Source of the DNA: Rhizoclosmatium globosum
Lineage: Eukaryota > Chytridiomycota > Chytridiomycetes > Chytridiales > Chytriomycetaceae
Length of the DNA: 64,000 nucleotides
NCBI GenBank assembly: GCA_002104985.1
Contig: MCGO01000034.1
Span: 62,001 to 126,000 of the forward strand
Reading direction: 5' to 3'
Shown here: piece by piece, positions 46,849 through 58,583 of the stretch
Layout: each line of letters opens with the position of its first letter
Numbering within the stretch: position 1 is the stretch's first letter
Translations under genes and position numbers: made by a program
Notes under the pieces: model-generated
Database searches by the model: none
Told to the model about the DNA's origin: nothing
The model's input: the letters and a program-made list of their open reading frames with translations, nothing else

Positions 46849-49800
46849 TTACAGCTCATCGTGGCGTTTCTGCCCAATTGTCTTTGCTGCTTCAGCTTCC
46901 ACCCTGTCTGCAACAGCTTGTACCTCATTATCCAATTCTGTCCATTCCTTAATGATTCTCTTGGCTCGCTTCAACTTTGGTTCCTTTGTCAACGGGTTAT
47001 TACACAAGTCGATCGTCTTTGCAGTCCTCAGTTCATTGTCCGCACACCACGTTTCGCACCACAGCCTAACAAAAACTGTTAAGACAGACATCAATTAAAA
47101 CGACAAACTCACCAGTCCTTTGGCAACGAAAAGATGGGAATCTCATGAATCATGTTATTCGGTAAGTCTTGATCCAGATTGGCCAAAGAATTAGGGTCGG
47201 AACTCAACATTTGATATTGCTGTCGCAACCGATCACCCGCAAGAAGTTGACGGAATCTCTTCAAGTCAATCACGTACAATGCCGAAATGTGGTAGGGTCG
47301 GCCTTGCAAGTGATTCGCCCAATATCCAGTCTTCCAGAATCGGAATCCTTCCATTTCAGGACGGGAGTCTCCCATAGGCGTGTATCCATATACAGCTCCT
47401 TCGAGATCGAGTTCAACGAGCTCTTTCATGTCTGTTCGGACAACTTGATCGGCGTCAACGAAAATAACCTTGTCCAACCCAACAGGGAAAAGAACATCGA
47501 GGAAGAGAATCTTGTAGGCCCAAATGGTTCTCTCCTTGCGGGTAGTGGCGCGAAGCCAATGAGGCCAGTTGTCTGGTTTGATGCGTCAGTGAAAACGAAA
47601 CAGTAAACAGAAACAGCTAAACACTTACAAGTAATAAACTCATACTCAAACCCATATTCTTTCGCCAAATGAGGCACGAAGCTCATGAACTTTGGCGACA
47701 AGAAGTTTTCAATCAACCAGAACTTCACCGGACTCTTTGTGTTTCGCATCACGGAGAGCATCATGATTCCCATGAACCGTTCATACAAGTGTCCTGACGC
47801 GACAGAGAAAATGTTGATGGTCACATTGGATGCTGTTGTTTGAACCCCCTTCTTGCTGTCTCCCCACACCCTGCTCTTCAATTGATCCCAAACAGCACCA
47901 ACTGGATCCTTTTTAGTTTTTGCAGCGCTCGAAGGACTGGTAACAGGCACATTGTCCACAGGCTCCAACACATCCTCCGCCTCCATTCCAACTCGCTTTT
48001 TCACAACTGGGTAAATAGTAACCCCTTCAAACGAGTCCACAACAACCGTCGCATATCCATCACCTTTAGACTCTCCACCTTTCCCCATGTACTTGTCTGG
48101 CACAGAATCAATCTGGTAAACTTGATTCGACCGTCCCTCTCTCAAACGAAGCTGCCATACTCCTGGGTTGGCTTTTAACTGGAGATATCCAAGATTCGTC
48201 ATGGTGATAGTGTCGACAATATGAGGTTTTGATGGAGTTCCCAGAATGAATTGAGCTCCGCGTGGCGGAGTTGAGCTGTGAAGTTCACGTGCATGCCCCT
48301 CGACGAGAATGTTATTCAGTTGGAAAATGGCGTCCACGTTTTGGCCTGGCTTCAGAGCATCGAGTTTGAGATTGTCCAAGTCATGAACAGAATCAACAGC
48401 ACGCACAACCCATGCTCGGGGAACTACATCAACATGAACAATCAGATGACGTAAATCGAATCGAAGAACGCTTACCATCTAATCCAAGAGTCAACAATGG
48501 CTCCGTCGGGATATTTTTGAACTGAGCTTGCGCTGCGACACGTTTTCCTTGACTGTCGTAATGAACCTCCTCCTGGAACACATATCGATAAAATCTTTTG
48601 ATAGGCAAGTCTTCCAACATTGGAACCGGGTTGAGGAGGAGCTTGATGCTGACTCCTGGAATCTTGGAAAGAACCTACACCAAACGAATAAGTAAACTAC
48701 AACACCATTGGCCAAAGTACCTTGAGCATTGAGCTGATCTTTTGCGCGGTTTCACTCAATGGATCAAGAACGACTGTAAATCTCAGTGAAGCTTCGGCGA
48801 CATCCCCGACAGTGAGGGAACTATTCAACATATTGTCAGAAGTCCAGCAACAATGAGAAGGAACTTACTATAAATTCTCTCCCCAATCCGTCACAGCTCG
48901 GTTTTTGCTCGCCGCATCTCCAGAATCCAATTTACTTCCTGACTGTGAAGCAGAAATGGTAGACGAAATCTTCATCAAGGCATCAGGTGTCCATCTATCC
49001 GAAATTTCAGGTTAACGACAGTTCTTAATCAAGGATACACACTCACGATTCACGATCTTCAACACCACTCAACTCCATCCCATTCAAAGCATCGTCAATC
49101 CGCTCAACACGATCACGATACTCATTGACAGCCAACAACTCGAAATCCTCTTCAGTGAACCGTGCAGGACTTTCAAAAGGCCCCACAACGCGTCCGTTTA
49201 CCACGACCCCAGATTCACCCGCCTCAAATCCAACCACTTTTTTAACAAAGATTTTCGCTTTCGCAGCCCAGACTTCAAATTTACCGTTTCCGTCCATGGA
49301 ATCAACGACGGACTGGTCAAACAGCTTGCCTTCACCCGCGAAATCAAAGTCTCCCTTTCCAAGTGCTTTAATGGCATCCACAAGAAGGCTTGCAGCTCCT
49401 TGCGCCTTTCCTTGTTTTACAAGAAGGTGAACAGCCTTGTGAAGTGGAGTACGGGTTTGGAGTGTTGTAATTTTGTTGGTAGAAGGGTTGTGAAGGAAGG
49501 CGATTCGAGAGTTTGGTGAATTTGATGCGAATTCCAAGGCTGAAACGGCGAGCTGGAGACCGGAAGCTGATTCAAAGTCTGCGATTACTTGAATGGACAT
49601 GATTGGGGCATCGCGCTCTGTTTACATGAATTATGAGTACGACCACGGTATTTTGAAAAGACGAACCAGAAAGGTAAGGCATATCGCGTAACACTGTCTG
49701 ATCCACGTTTGGTGCAAGGAAATCAACGAATTTCAACGGATGCTCTTCGGACGCGTAAATGTATGGATTCCTTCGTTGATGGACATTTGGCTGAGTCATG

Positions 49801-52241
49801 AATACGTCATACAAGTTGTCCTTTTCAGATACTTTTCCTTCGTATACTTTGAGCTGCAAGAATTGAAGCATCTTTGGATATGGCGCCAGCATATTTTGTT
49901 GCCATCCCTGTTTGCGCGACATGGAATTTAATCAATGTCACAAAAATAACAATTTGACTCACCTCATCCAAATCAATATACTTTCCATTCATGAAAACTG
50001 CGCCAACGTCACCCAAAAGCCCCAATCGATTCAAAAGCTTCTTATACGAAACCAAAACCTCCGCGTCCTCATGTTTCTGCATCAACTCCAAAAACCCTTT
50101 CGAAACAACCTTCTCAAACGCAATACCAACAAGCTTAGCGGAATCCACTGGATCTTGATGGTTCAAATTCGTCTTGATGAGTCCATGCAACTGAACAATA
50201 AACTCCTTCGCCTCTTTTCGTCCATGCGCCTTGATGATATGCAAGAAAGCACGAGCAGCCAACAACGCCCCGCTATTCTCTTTTCCATCCCCAATCAACG
50301 GTAACACACCAAACCGCAACGGCACAGAATGCTCAATGTACTTGAACACGTCCAACTGAATCATCAGGTGCTCGATATTTGTCAAGTCAAAGACAAACAG
50401 CACGTGGAAGATATTTCGCGCAATGTATTTGAGTTGGCCGGGGTAGGAGGGTTGGAGGAGTTCTGTGAAAGAGTTGGGAAGCTTTTTGTAGCGGGCATCT
50501 TTTTCGAGGTCGTTCCACCAAACAACTGACGGATCGCGAACGTCGAATGCGTCGCCCCAGCCGAGGTCAGAGGAAGATTTCGAGTTTGCGGATGGTGGAA
50601 GAGTCAAAATTTGAATTGCTTGAGTAGATGAGAGGGATAGAGTTTTCAGAGATTGAATGAGAGCAAGTTCGTTTCTCATGGCGCTCAAAAGACTGATAAC
50701 GAAATGAGTGAAACTAGACCACCAGTCGGCGGAATTACCTAAAGACATTCAGTTCCTTCAGATTCAATTGAACTCCGTTGAGCAACACAGCATTCGTTCC
50801 CGCAGCAACAATCGTTCTCTGATTCTTTCTGATTTCTTGACGCATAGATGAAGTAACTTGGCGTTTGGCAATCAAGTGCGACAGTTTCGGAAAGTCTTGA
50901 GAGATTTGAATCAAGGCTTCGATAGGTGACTCTGCAGCAAGAATGATACTAGCCGCCTTGACTCCGATTTCTAGACATTGAAGGGTAAGAATGCATTTGC
51001 AACAAATGTTATCACTCTTAAAGTCAACACGCTCGGTCTTTGTGCGCGATCATCATTCCGAATTCATCTCGCTCGTTCCTCGCACTATCGTTCCTCACTT
51101 CGTCGTTCCTCGCACTACACTCATTCCTCGCACTACACTCATTCCTCGCACTACATTCATTCCTCGTACTACACCTGACATAATCAGATGATACACACCT
51201 TTAATATCTTCAGCCGAAAGCGATTGCATGGAAGCCTCTTGATCGGCACCAAAATCAAACAAAGAAGCTTCTTCATCTGACTGTTCATTCAAAATAGCAT
51301 CTTCCTTCGGTACAGTAGCGTCATCATGTACTTTCTGAGAAGTCGCACGATCATCAATGACTTTATATTCTGAACTCTTGATAGCCAATTCGACACCATA
51401 ACCAGACAAGAAAAGAGGATCCAGAGTACCAGTTTTTGATGCTTCTTTTTCAGAAAAGGAAGAAGGCTTGTACCGAAGGACATACTGAATGTGACCGGCA
51501 TCTGCCCACTTTGAAAGGGTGAGATGAAAGAGTTTAAAGTCCGTTGAAGTCAGGTCTGCATACAAGATGGCACGAGGAGCCGAATCCGAGAAAGAATAAA
51601 CATGGTCGAGCGAGAGAGGTTCGTCATCTTCAGTCTCTGAGAAAGAGGTTTCCGAGTAGACAGTTTGTTCGAGTGCATCCAAATCCAGTTTACAATACTT
51701 TTTTGAGTTGAAAGCGACCCATGAGGCACAGTCCCTCTTTGAAGCAACTTCGTTGTTTTCTGGATAGTTTTGATTGACGACATTGTTGTAAAAGTTGAAG
51801 TGTGCGTTGATTCGCGGTGCGGCCACGTGGGCGGCGAGCGAGAGAGAAAGCAGCTTTGCCGAAATTGGGTCGTTTGAAAAGGGCGGAATTGACTGGATTG
51901 AAGCGAGGACATTGGGCGAGTGTGTCGTTGTGTTTGTGTTGAAGTTGTTGTTGTGGTTCGAAGTGAGCAAGGTCAACAGCGGAAACACGGGCGTTAAAAG
52001 CGATGCTGTTTCTCTGTTTGTTTTGGTGTGTGTGTTGTGTGTGTTGTGTTGAAGAAGTGGTTGGTTGAAGTGGTAAGAGTAAGAGTGAGAGTAAGAGAGA
52101 GTACACTCACACTGCCTCAACGACAAACGAAGGCGCTCCAAACGTTGCATTCAAGTGCACTGTGATGGTTGGCGCTCCAAGGACTGTCGTTGCGGTGCTG
52201 CCCACAATGACAAGGCCTTGAAGGAGTCCACTCAATTGCAT
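46849..52241 (-). CDS. UGGT: UDP-glucose:glycoprotein glucosyltransferase
   Basis: The ER folding sensor that adds glucose back to misfolded N-glycoproteins. ATG 52241 starts a signal peptide ([20 protein letters not shown]). Then come thioredoxin-like folding-sensor exons ([36 protein letters not shown]) and middle domains ([20 protein letters not shown]). The C-terminal GT24 catalytic domain has [15 protein letters not shown] with its DxD-type metal site, [20 protein letters not shown] and [14 protein letters not shown]. The last exon has [20 protein letters not shown] and ends KRHDEL, a canonical ER-retrieval signal. At least ten introns, mostly 50-60 bp; one of about 225 bp (about 50978-51206) contains a minisatellite. 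Size and order are normal for the family. Together with VRG4 it marks a standard secretory glycosylation pathway. Confidence 0.97.
51085..51175. repeat. Intronic minisatellite in UGGT
   Basis: Tandem units of about 18 bp, TCATTCCTCGCACTACAC, repeated about five times with small changes. The array sits in a long intron between the exon ending SAEDIK and the exon starting [15 protein letters not shown]. On the coding strand it reads open as VVRGMS repeats, but family alignment argues it is spliced out. Confidence 0.75.
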
Positions 52242-52736
52242 TTTCCAATGGCTTCTTTTCTTGTCCCTTCTTCCCTCAACCTCCTTCTTCTTACTCGTAA
52301 ACGTATTCACTGCCTTGCTTTGACTTTAACCACACTGAAGTACTTTCCACACACATTGGGTCTCAGATAAACGCGTCTTTTTTATTGGATTAGCCGGTAT
52401 TTACGTACATATGATATCAAAATGAAATGCTTTTAGATAAGCTGTTATATAATTAGTAAGTTAAGAATCTATATCCCGACATATGACGGAGAATTGCTAC
52501 CTGCCTCTCATGATTGATGGATATCCTGTTTAGCAAATTAGATGCAAATTAGATGCAAAATAGTGCAGAAACAGGCAAATGGGCCGTTCCCAGCAAAGCC
52601 CATAACTTAATAACAGGAACTTAAACCCGGTTTTGTCTTTCTATCTGGAAAAGAAACAGGCTTCATTGATGTCTCTAAAAGTTGGCTGGAAAATGTTTAT
52701 AAGTTTATATTTATTATACATTTTTGCGACTTTAAA
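52242..52736. other. Intergenic region upstream of UGGT
   Basis: About 500 bp, AT-rich, between the UGGT start and the tRNA-Glu gene. No frame or repeat recognised; presumed UGGT promoter. Confidence 0.4.
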
Positions 52737-52808
52737 TCCCATATAGTCCAACGGTTAGGATCCGGCCCTTTCACGGCCGTGGTCGGGGTTCGATTCCCCG
52801 TATGGGAG
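52737..52808 (+). tRNA. tRNA-Glu (anticodon TTC)
   Basis: A 72-nt cloverleaf without intron. The acceptor strands TCCCATA and TATGGGA pair perfectly, with discriminator G. The D-arm is AGTCCAACGGTTAGGAT, the anticodon arm CCGGCCCTTTCACGGCCG exposes TTC, and the T-arm CGGGGTTCGATTCCCCG contains the B-box GGTTCGATTCC. A T-run (CTTTTG) within ten bases of the 3' end fits RNA polymerase III termination. Confidence 0.96.
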
Positions 52809-53889
52809 GCTTTTGTCCGCTGTGGGGGTGGCGCTTAGTGTTATTTCTTATCTCTTGTATTTATGTATCTTCCACTTTGTTCATACGGTCCTCTGACCCA
52901 TACGGTCTTTCTATGTCGTCCTTCTGCACGTCATACTGGCCTTTGATGGCCCTCACAAAATAACACATCCAAGCAATTTACAACACTAGCTCCTACGATC
53001 AAATTGGATGTTTATTGTACAGTCGTGTTGCGTTTGTTTTCGATTTGTTTTTGAGCATTTGTATTCGAGTGTATTCGTTCATTCTCACAATCATTTGTCT
53101 GTTTAAACAAAAACCAAAAGAACTCCAGACGTTCTCCTGCTCCCTGTCTCCTCTCGGCTTGAGGAATCGACACATCCCCAACCATCCTTTAGTATTCAAA
53201 ACTGTTCGACGCGATTTTGCATCTCTGTTTTGCTCCTCATTCCTGAAACAACCAGTTTTGACAGGTTCTTCACATTCCCTCGCTTTCACTCTTATCCTCA
53301 CACACTCATCAAAGCCATACTTAGCACTGACTGACACGTCTTCGTATTTGAGCTGCGTGTGTATTTGTATCTGTGTTGAAATGTGAAGGATGAGATGGTA
53401 TTTTCACTGTCCCTTCAACGTCCCCACCTCAAAACTCAACGCCAACTAATTTAACGTACGTCTAGATTATCTGGAAGCACTATGTAACTGGAACCTCCGT
53501 AAGAGGACGTGAAATCATCAACATCGAACCTTGGAGCTCTGTCGGCTTCCTGCATGATGATCGCGGGGGTCAGTCTGCATGGCCAGACATCTCCTTGTGT
53601 TGCGCGTCTGCCATTTCTCTCTAAGGAAGAAGAGATGCAGAGGTATAGTACGGGTAACGTATCCATGGGCGATTCCCTGTGTTACAGACTCGATTCTCCG
53701 GAGGAGAGCTGGCACGCCACACGTAGCTACTGGTGCAGGATCTGGATGATGTGTTGTACTTATATTCGCACAAATAAACGCGTGTTGACTGTTAAATCAC
53801 TGTGCTTCCAAAACTGTTTTTGAAACGTTGCTGGCATTTGCTGGTTTCTATTATTTCCTCAGCACAGATAGTGATAATATCTACTGTGG
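52809..53889. other. Intergenic region after tRNA-Glu
   Basis: Over 1 kb with two plus-strand frames of about 100-120 codons (53015-53386 and 53509-53823). Their translations show no family features, and both have frames of similar size on the opposite strand. I see no supported gene. Confidence 0.35.
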
Positions 53890-54240
53890 TTAGTGGAATG
53901 CACAGTCACGGTTCTGGATAGCGCGAGCGCGGTTGAGGACAAGGACCCCAAGGAAAACAAAGATATTTAAAGATGCTATGATAATAAAAGTGGATGGATA
54001 CGAGGTAGAAGGATCCAGTGATGACAATGACAAGTCGTGATGAAGCCGTTTATAGTTGGACTGGTATTATTGTACCGATCCAAGGAGCGTGTAGACGGAT
54101 CCAATCCGATCATTCACAGCGCAGCAAGGTTACAAATTCACAATAATAAATCAATTTGAGAGGAAATTCATGTACTGCGAAGGAGGACTCCACGTCCTGA
54201 CAATTATGTGAAGCTTTGTCCGTGTTATGACAAATAGACA
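53890..54240 (-). pseudogene. Decayed 5' fragment of the RRSAR repeat unit, copy D
   Basis: Colinear with 33830-34240 (copy B, same orientation): CACGGTTCTG.ATAGC.CGAGCGCGGTTG, then GAAGCCGTTT, CCAATCCGATCATTC and GTGTTATGACA in the same order. Many substitutions and deletions have destroyed the coding part, and the rest of the gene is absent. Confidence 0.8.
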
Positions 54241-55074
54241 CTCTTTAATATCGGAACTCTTAAGAACGCGAAGCCCAAAAAGTGGTAGTTGTGTTGTTAT
54301 TGATTTCTTTTGCGTGATAAATATCAAACTCAAACGTAAACTTCCAGCATCTTTTTCGTATCTTCCTTCGATAAGTTGTAACCATTTCACAATGTATATG
54401 GAAATTCAAAGAAAGTATCCCTGAAAGTATCCAGTCCAAAGAAAGGAGCCTAAACGAACGTGCCTCGGAAGAGCTTCAAGAACCAAAACGTTCCTATAAC
54501 ACAGCAATACTAACAGAAAACGCATCCTCTCATGTCAAACAAGGTCATGTGTTCTGGGGTACGGAAGTCGTCTTTTTCCTTAAGTTATTGATGGAACTTA
54601 TTGTGGTTTTCAGTACTACGACATATCATTTCTTTCTCTCGTCTCTCACTTGTTTCATAGAGACAAATCGAGACGTCATGGTAGATCACTGGTGGTCCTT
54701 TAACTTGATGATCCTATCGTATTTTGTCGAAATGTCAACCGCACAAAACGAGCTAGATGAGGTGTGACATCAGTTTCCCGCGTCCACCATTATTTTCACC
54801 TGTTTGGGGGGGTTTATCATTTCGCTTGTTGTCCGTTTCAGTATTCAATATTAAATAAACAAGCAATACGAATTGAATTTTAGCATGCATTGGATAACTT
54901 TACTGATCTGGGGGAAGGTGGAAATGTTTTTTCGAAGAAGGGCGATTCCCTATCTCAAGGTTAATTGGAACGTATTGCTGAACCATTTAATTTCCTCGTA
55001 ATCAGACTTAATCATAGTTGTTATTTCTTCTTCAGTCAAGCACTCTTCTTTTTCGCCAAATCGAATCCAACCAA
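54241..55074. other. Intergenic region upstream of the PRMT gene
   Basis: About 830 bp, AT-rich, with a 72-codon frame at 54549-54767 containing a hydrophobic stretch but no recognisable features. Probably the promoter region of the methyltransferase gene plus unassigned sequence. Confidence 0.35.
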
Positions 55075-57290
55075 ATGGCGACCCGCAAAGACAACAACGC
55101 CAACAACGACAACGACGAGAGGGATCCCGCCTACTTCAGGTACCCCGAGTCTCTCTAATCAAACCAACCAACCAATCCAACCAACCAATCCAGCTACTAC
55201 GCCCAGTTCGTGCACCAACAGAACATGCTCCAGGACAGCATCCGCACTTTGATGTACCAGAATGCGATATTGTCAAATTCAGAGCGTCTTTTCAAACACA
55301 AACTCGTCATTGATGTCGGTGCGGGTTCCGGTGCGTTTCTTAAATCGACCGAATTGAGTCGGAGAACAGCGATAGTGCGAGTTAGGCGTTGTTCGCGAAT
55401 GGTCTGCGTGGAGGTGATCTCTGGTTTGGTGCTGCGAAGATGTGTTCAAGCGGTGTTGGTCAAACAACAACGTCGAGGAACTGAATGGATGGATGGTTTG
55501 CATAGGATAGAAACGCTGCATATCAAGGATGCAAGTGGGGGGCTGATTCATGGTGGATTTAGCGATACGAAAGGAATGAAGCACAGCGAAGTCTCGATTA
55601 AACATGGAGCAACCGTATAATCCGAGACGGCTGGAAAAAGTCTAGAAATAGGCAGGAAGAATGCAGGGAAAGGATGGCTGGCAGACTGGCGTGATGAATT
55701 CGAGAGATGGTGGTCAATGCAATAGCATAACAACTGACAATATGTCATCGAGGATCTTATTCAAGGTCGTCAGTGAGGAAAAATAGGACATTATTGAGGA
55801 AGTGGTGAAATAGCTCAGTTGTCACCCCAATGCTGAGAGGCAAGCTTTGGTTTACAGCTGTTACTGTTTACGCGATCCGTTTTGAAGTGAACGTAGATAT
55901 CAAAAGGAATACCCTTGAGCGGAACTGATTCAACGAAAAATGAAAGGACTTCTTCTAACCAAAGCCTTCACAGGAGTCCTATCTTTCTTTGCAGTTAAAG
56001 CAGGAGCATCTAAAGTATATGCGATTGAAGCAAGTGGAATGGCAATGGTAAGTAGTATTTTCTCTCAGTTCCCACAATTTAACCCCTCTCGATCTTGAAT
56101 TCTTGAACAGAAAATCCAGAAAATGGTTGACGCATCATCCGCTCCCAAATCCAAGAACGTATATCTTAAAGATAAGCTCGAAGTGTTCCACTCTAAAGTC
56201 GAAGATGTGAAGTCTCTACCTCAAGTGGATACAATCATATCAGAACCCATCGGTGTTCTCTTGTTGCACGAGCGCATGTGCGAATCTTATATTTATGCTC
56301 GTGATGCATTTTTGAAACCTGGTGGCACTATGTTGCCCAACAGCGGAACTATTTTCTTGGCCCCTGTAAGTATTCGTTTTTCGACGAGTTAGTGAAGGTT
56401 GTGTAACATATGGGCGGATTTCCATCTCACTGGCTCCCTTGATTTCTTCAATCTCACATCATACTTACAACCAATCTCATTTTATAGTTCTCGGACGCGG
56501 GTCTATGGACTCAAACAATGGCGAAAGTACGTTTCTGGGACACAAGCGACTTTTACGGAATCGATTTCACCCCACTACGAAAAGACGCGCTGGATGAAGT
56601 GTTTGCCCAACCAGTCGTTGGAAACTTTGACCACCGTATCTTGATGGCTGAGTCAGTGTCCCATTTTGTGGATTTCCAAACCGTCAGCCTTGCAGAGCTC
56701 AAGGACATTGTGATTCCCATCACATGGGTTCCGTGCTATACCGGAATTGTGCACGGTATCGCTGGATGGTTCGATATTGATTTATGTGGGTTGATCCTGT
56801 CCACGGCTCCCAACGCCGAAAGAACACACTGGCAGCAAGTTCGATTTATGTTGAGAGGTTTTTACCCATTTATATGTAGTTTTGCAATGCCTGGAGCTAA
56901 CACTACTTTGTTTCGTTTCATTCAATAGACCCGCTCGCCATAAATGCGTTCGAACCAATCAATGGCTGGTTTAGAATGGTTGTCAACTCTCAACGCTCTT
57001 ACGATGTGACGGTTGAACTGACTTCCGGCGAAAAGTCTGTTGTCTCTGATCCCTACTCTCCATGGGTAACTGCATCGCCAATCGATTGTGAGGATACAAC
57101 TGTGAAAGACGTGCGTATTCGACGAGGAAAATGGGCATTACAGGAACAGACGTATTGGTACAGCAATGAAGTGTTGGGCTCGGAATACAATAAGCCTGAG
57201 AACTTGTCTTTGTACCCAAGCGTGGGTGCAGAAAACACGATGCTGGATGTTGCGCCTGCCGTTGGTTTTGGACAGCCGACGAATATTTAG
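55075..57290 (+). CDS. CARM1: CARM1/PRMT4-type protein arginine methyltransferase
   Basis: ATG 55075 opens MATRKDNNANNDNDERD. After an intron come YYAQFVHQQNMLQDSIRTLM and LVIDVGAGSG (SAM motif I). An intron of about 640 bp splits motif I, followed by VLSFFAVKAGASKVYAIEAS. Then VDTIISEPIGVLLLHERMCE is the double-E substrate-arginine loop with both Glu present. DFYGIDFTPLRKDALDEVFA, IVHGIAGWFDIDLC and the THW loop THWQQVRFML follow, the last defining type I PRMTs. The enzyme should make asymmetric dimethylarginine on chromatin and RNA-binding proteins. There is no N-terminal PH-like domain as in animal CARM1. The C-terminus ends AVGFGQPTNI. CARM1 is patchy in fungi, being missing from most Dikarya as far as I know, so its presence fits an early-diverging lineage. 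Confidence 0.9.
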
Positions 57291-57846
57291 TTTGTTTGTT
57301 TGAGGAATAATGACGAATATCAGTATTAAATATATAGTTATCACGGCTTCAGCCTTGTCTACTAGCGACACATCGTCAATCGGCTGGAAACTGATTGATA
57401 AGCTGAGATCCTTCTTGAGTAGTGCGGTTGCGGCGGGCGATGATGAACTTGCTCCATCAGTTTTTTTATAACAAATTATCCACTACAAGGGCATTTATGT
57501 GCTGTCTAAGCAAGAAAATTGAAAAGAGTAATGATGGAATTACATATTCTAGACGTTTCTCCAACTTTATCTCATCTGCTCTCCTGTGTGTAAGTAACTG
57601 AATTTTGCGGTTGATGCAATCGCGACAATTAATTCTTTTCACAAGTAGAGCTCTCAAAACACGTAAGCATCGTGGAACTAATGAACTGGAAATCGTGGAT
57701 TCGACATGAACACAAAAAATATGAAAGACTTAAAAAAAAAATTAAGTGATCCACGAAACCACAAACAGATATAAGCTTATTCGAATGCACCTGTACTTTG
57801 TTTCATCAAAATCCCACAACGCAAATCCAAACATAAGAAAAAAAAA
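57291..57846. other. Intergenic region after the PRMT gene
   Basis: About 550 bp, AT-rich, with 3' UTR sequence at its left end. The minus-strand frame at 57742-58155 shows no family features. No gene supported. Confidence 0.35.
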
Positions 57847-58074
57847 ATGCCAGGAATGCCAGGATCTCAGTCTCTCGAAAGCTTCGCTGCTCATGACCTG
57901 TTTCTTCAAGTCAAGTTTGCAAAGGAAGACAAGAAAGAGAAGAAAGCTGGTTCCATCAACAGTTGCAACACGTCTTCCAATGGATCTGTCGCTGCTGAAT
58001 CTACTGCGTCGAGAAAGGAATCCGTGAGGTTGTTCAGTAGCACTCCACAGCCTCTTGGTGACCGTCACTTGTAA
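57847..58074 (+). CDS. Possible small Ser-rich protein
   Basis: ATG 57847 has an A-rich leader directly before it (AAAAAAATG) and opens 75 codons: MPGMPGSQSLESFAAHDLFL, then Lys/Glu-rich and Ser-rich parts, ending LGDRHL. No family recognised. The start context is favourable but the frame is short and overlaps an open minus-strand frame, so it may be chance. Confidence 0.3.
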   Translation: MPGMPGSQSLESFAAHDLFLQVKFAKEDKKEKKAGSINSCNTSSNGSVAAESTASRKESVRLFSSTPQPLGDRHL

Positions 58075-58259
58075 AATGACATTGTATATCATATCCAATA
58101 CTTTTCCATTATCTGAAGTTGCAGTCTTAGCAATTATGCATAGCAAAATAAACATTTAGTCCCTTTTTTTAAAAAAAATATTTTCTGAGGTATCTGTTGA
58201 ACCAGAGTTAAGCTCTGGAACGATCGCTCTGCAGTCGAGGCTAAGGAGTTGAGCGGTTT

Positions 58260-58409
58260 CTAAATGTTTGGCTGTGGAGGATTGACTTGGATTTGAGGAA
58301 CAGGAATTGTTTCATTCGCGGCAGTTAAGTAATGGGTACCATTCGAGAGCGGAGAAAGACGAAGTGCGCTCGCGGAAGATACAATGAGGCCTGTGAGCAA
58401 TGCAAACAT
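58260..58409 (-). CDS. Very small predicted secreted peptide
   Basis: ATG 58409 opens 49 codons. The first 15 residues (MFALLTGLIVSSASA) form a compact signal peptide with an A-x-A cleavage site. The remaining 34 residues (LRLSPLSNGTHYLTAAN and a Pro-rich end QVNPPQPNI) contain two N-glycosylation sequons (NGT, NET). It might instead be the last exon of a longer gene, but I see no good acceptor joined to an upstream frame. No relatives recognised. Confidence 0.4.
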   Translation of the reverse strand: MFALLTGLIVSSASALRLSPLSNGTHYLTAANETIPVPQIQVNPPQPNI

Positions 58410-58583
58410 TCTAAAAATCAGAAAGAGACTTGGCAAAAGTACCTCAAGAAATTCGCCAAAACAACGCTTTTCGAATTGAATACTGTCTGATATAAAATGA
58501 TTTCAATTTATTGAAGTTTCTTTGGTAAGAGAACCACGGATATCACAAATCTGACGAGTTTTTGACGACACTGTCAGATTCCA

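Noticed and set aside
53015..53386. 123-codon plus-strand frame after tRNA-Glu
   Set aside because: Composition is not protein-like, a similar-sized frame lies opposite, and no motif is present.
55210..55620. 136-codon plus-strand frame after GAGSG
   Set aside because: It reads from the CARM1 exon into a long intron. The sequence after GAGSG has no PRMT similarity, and family motifs resume only after the acceptor near 55972.
57742..58155. 137-codon minus-strand frame
   Set aside because: It overlaps an AT-rich 3' region and an opposing frame, with no recognisable domain or good start.
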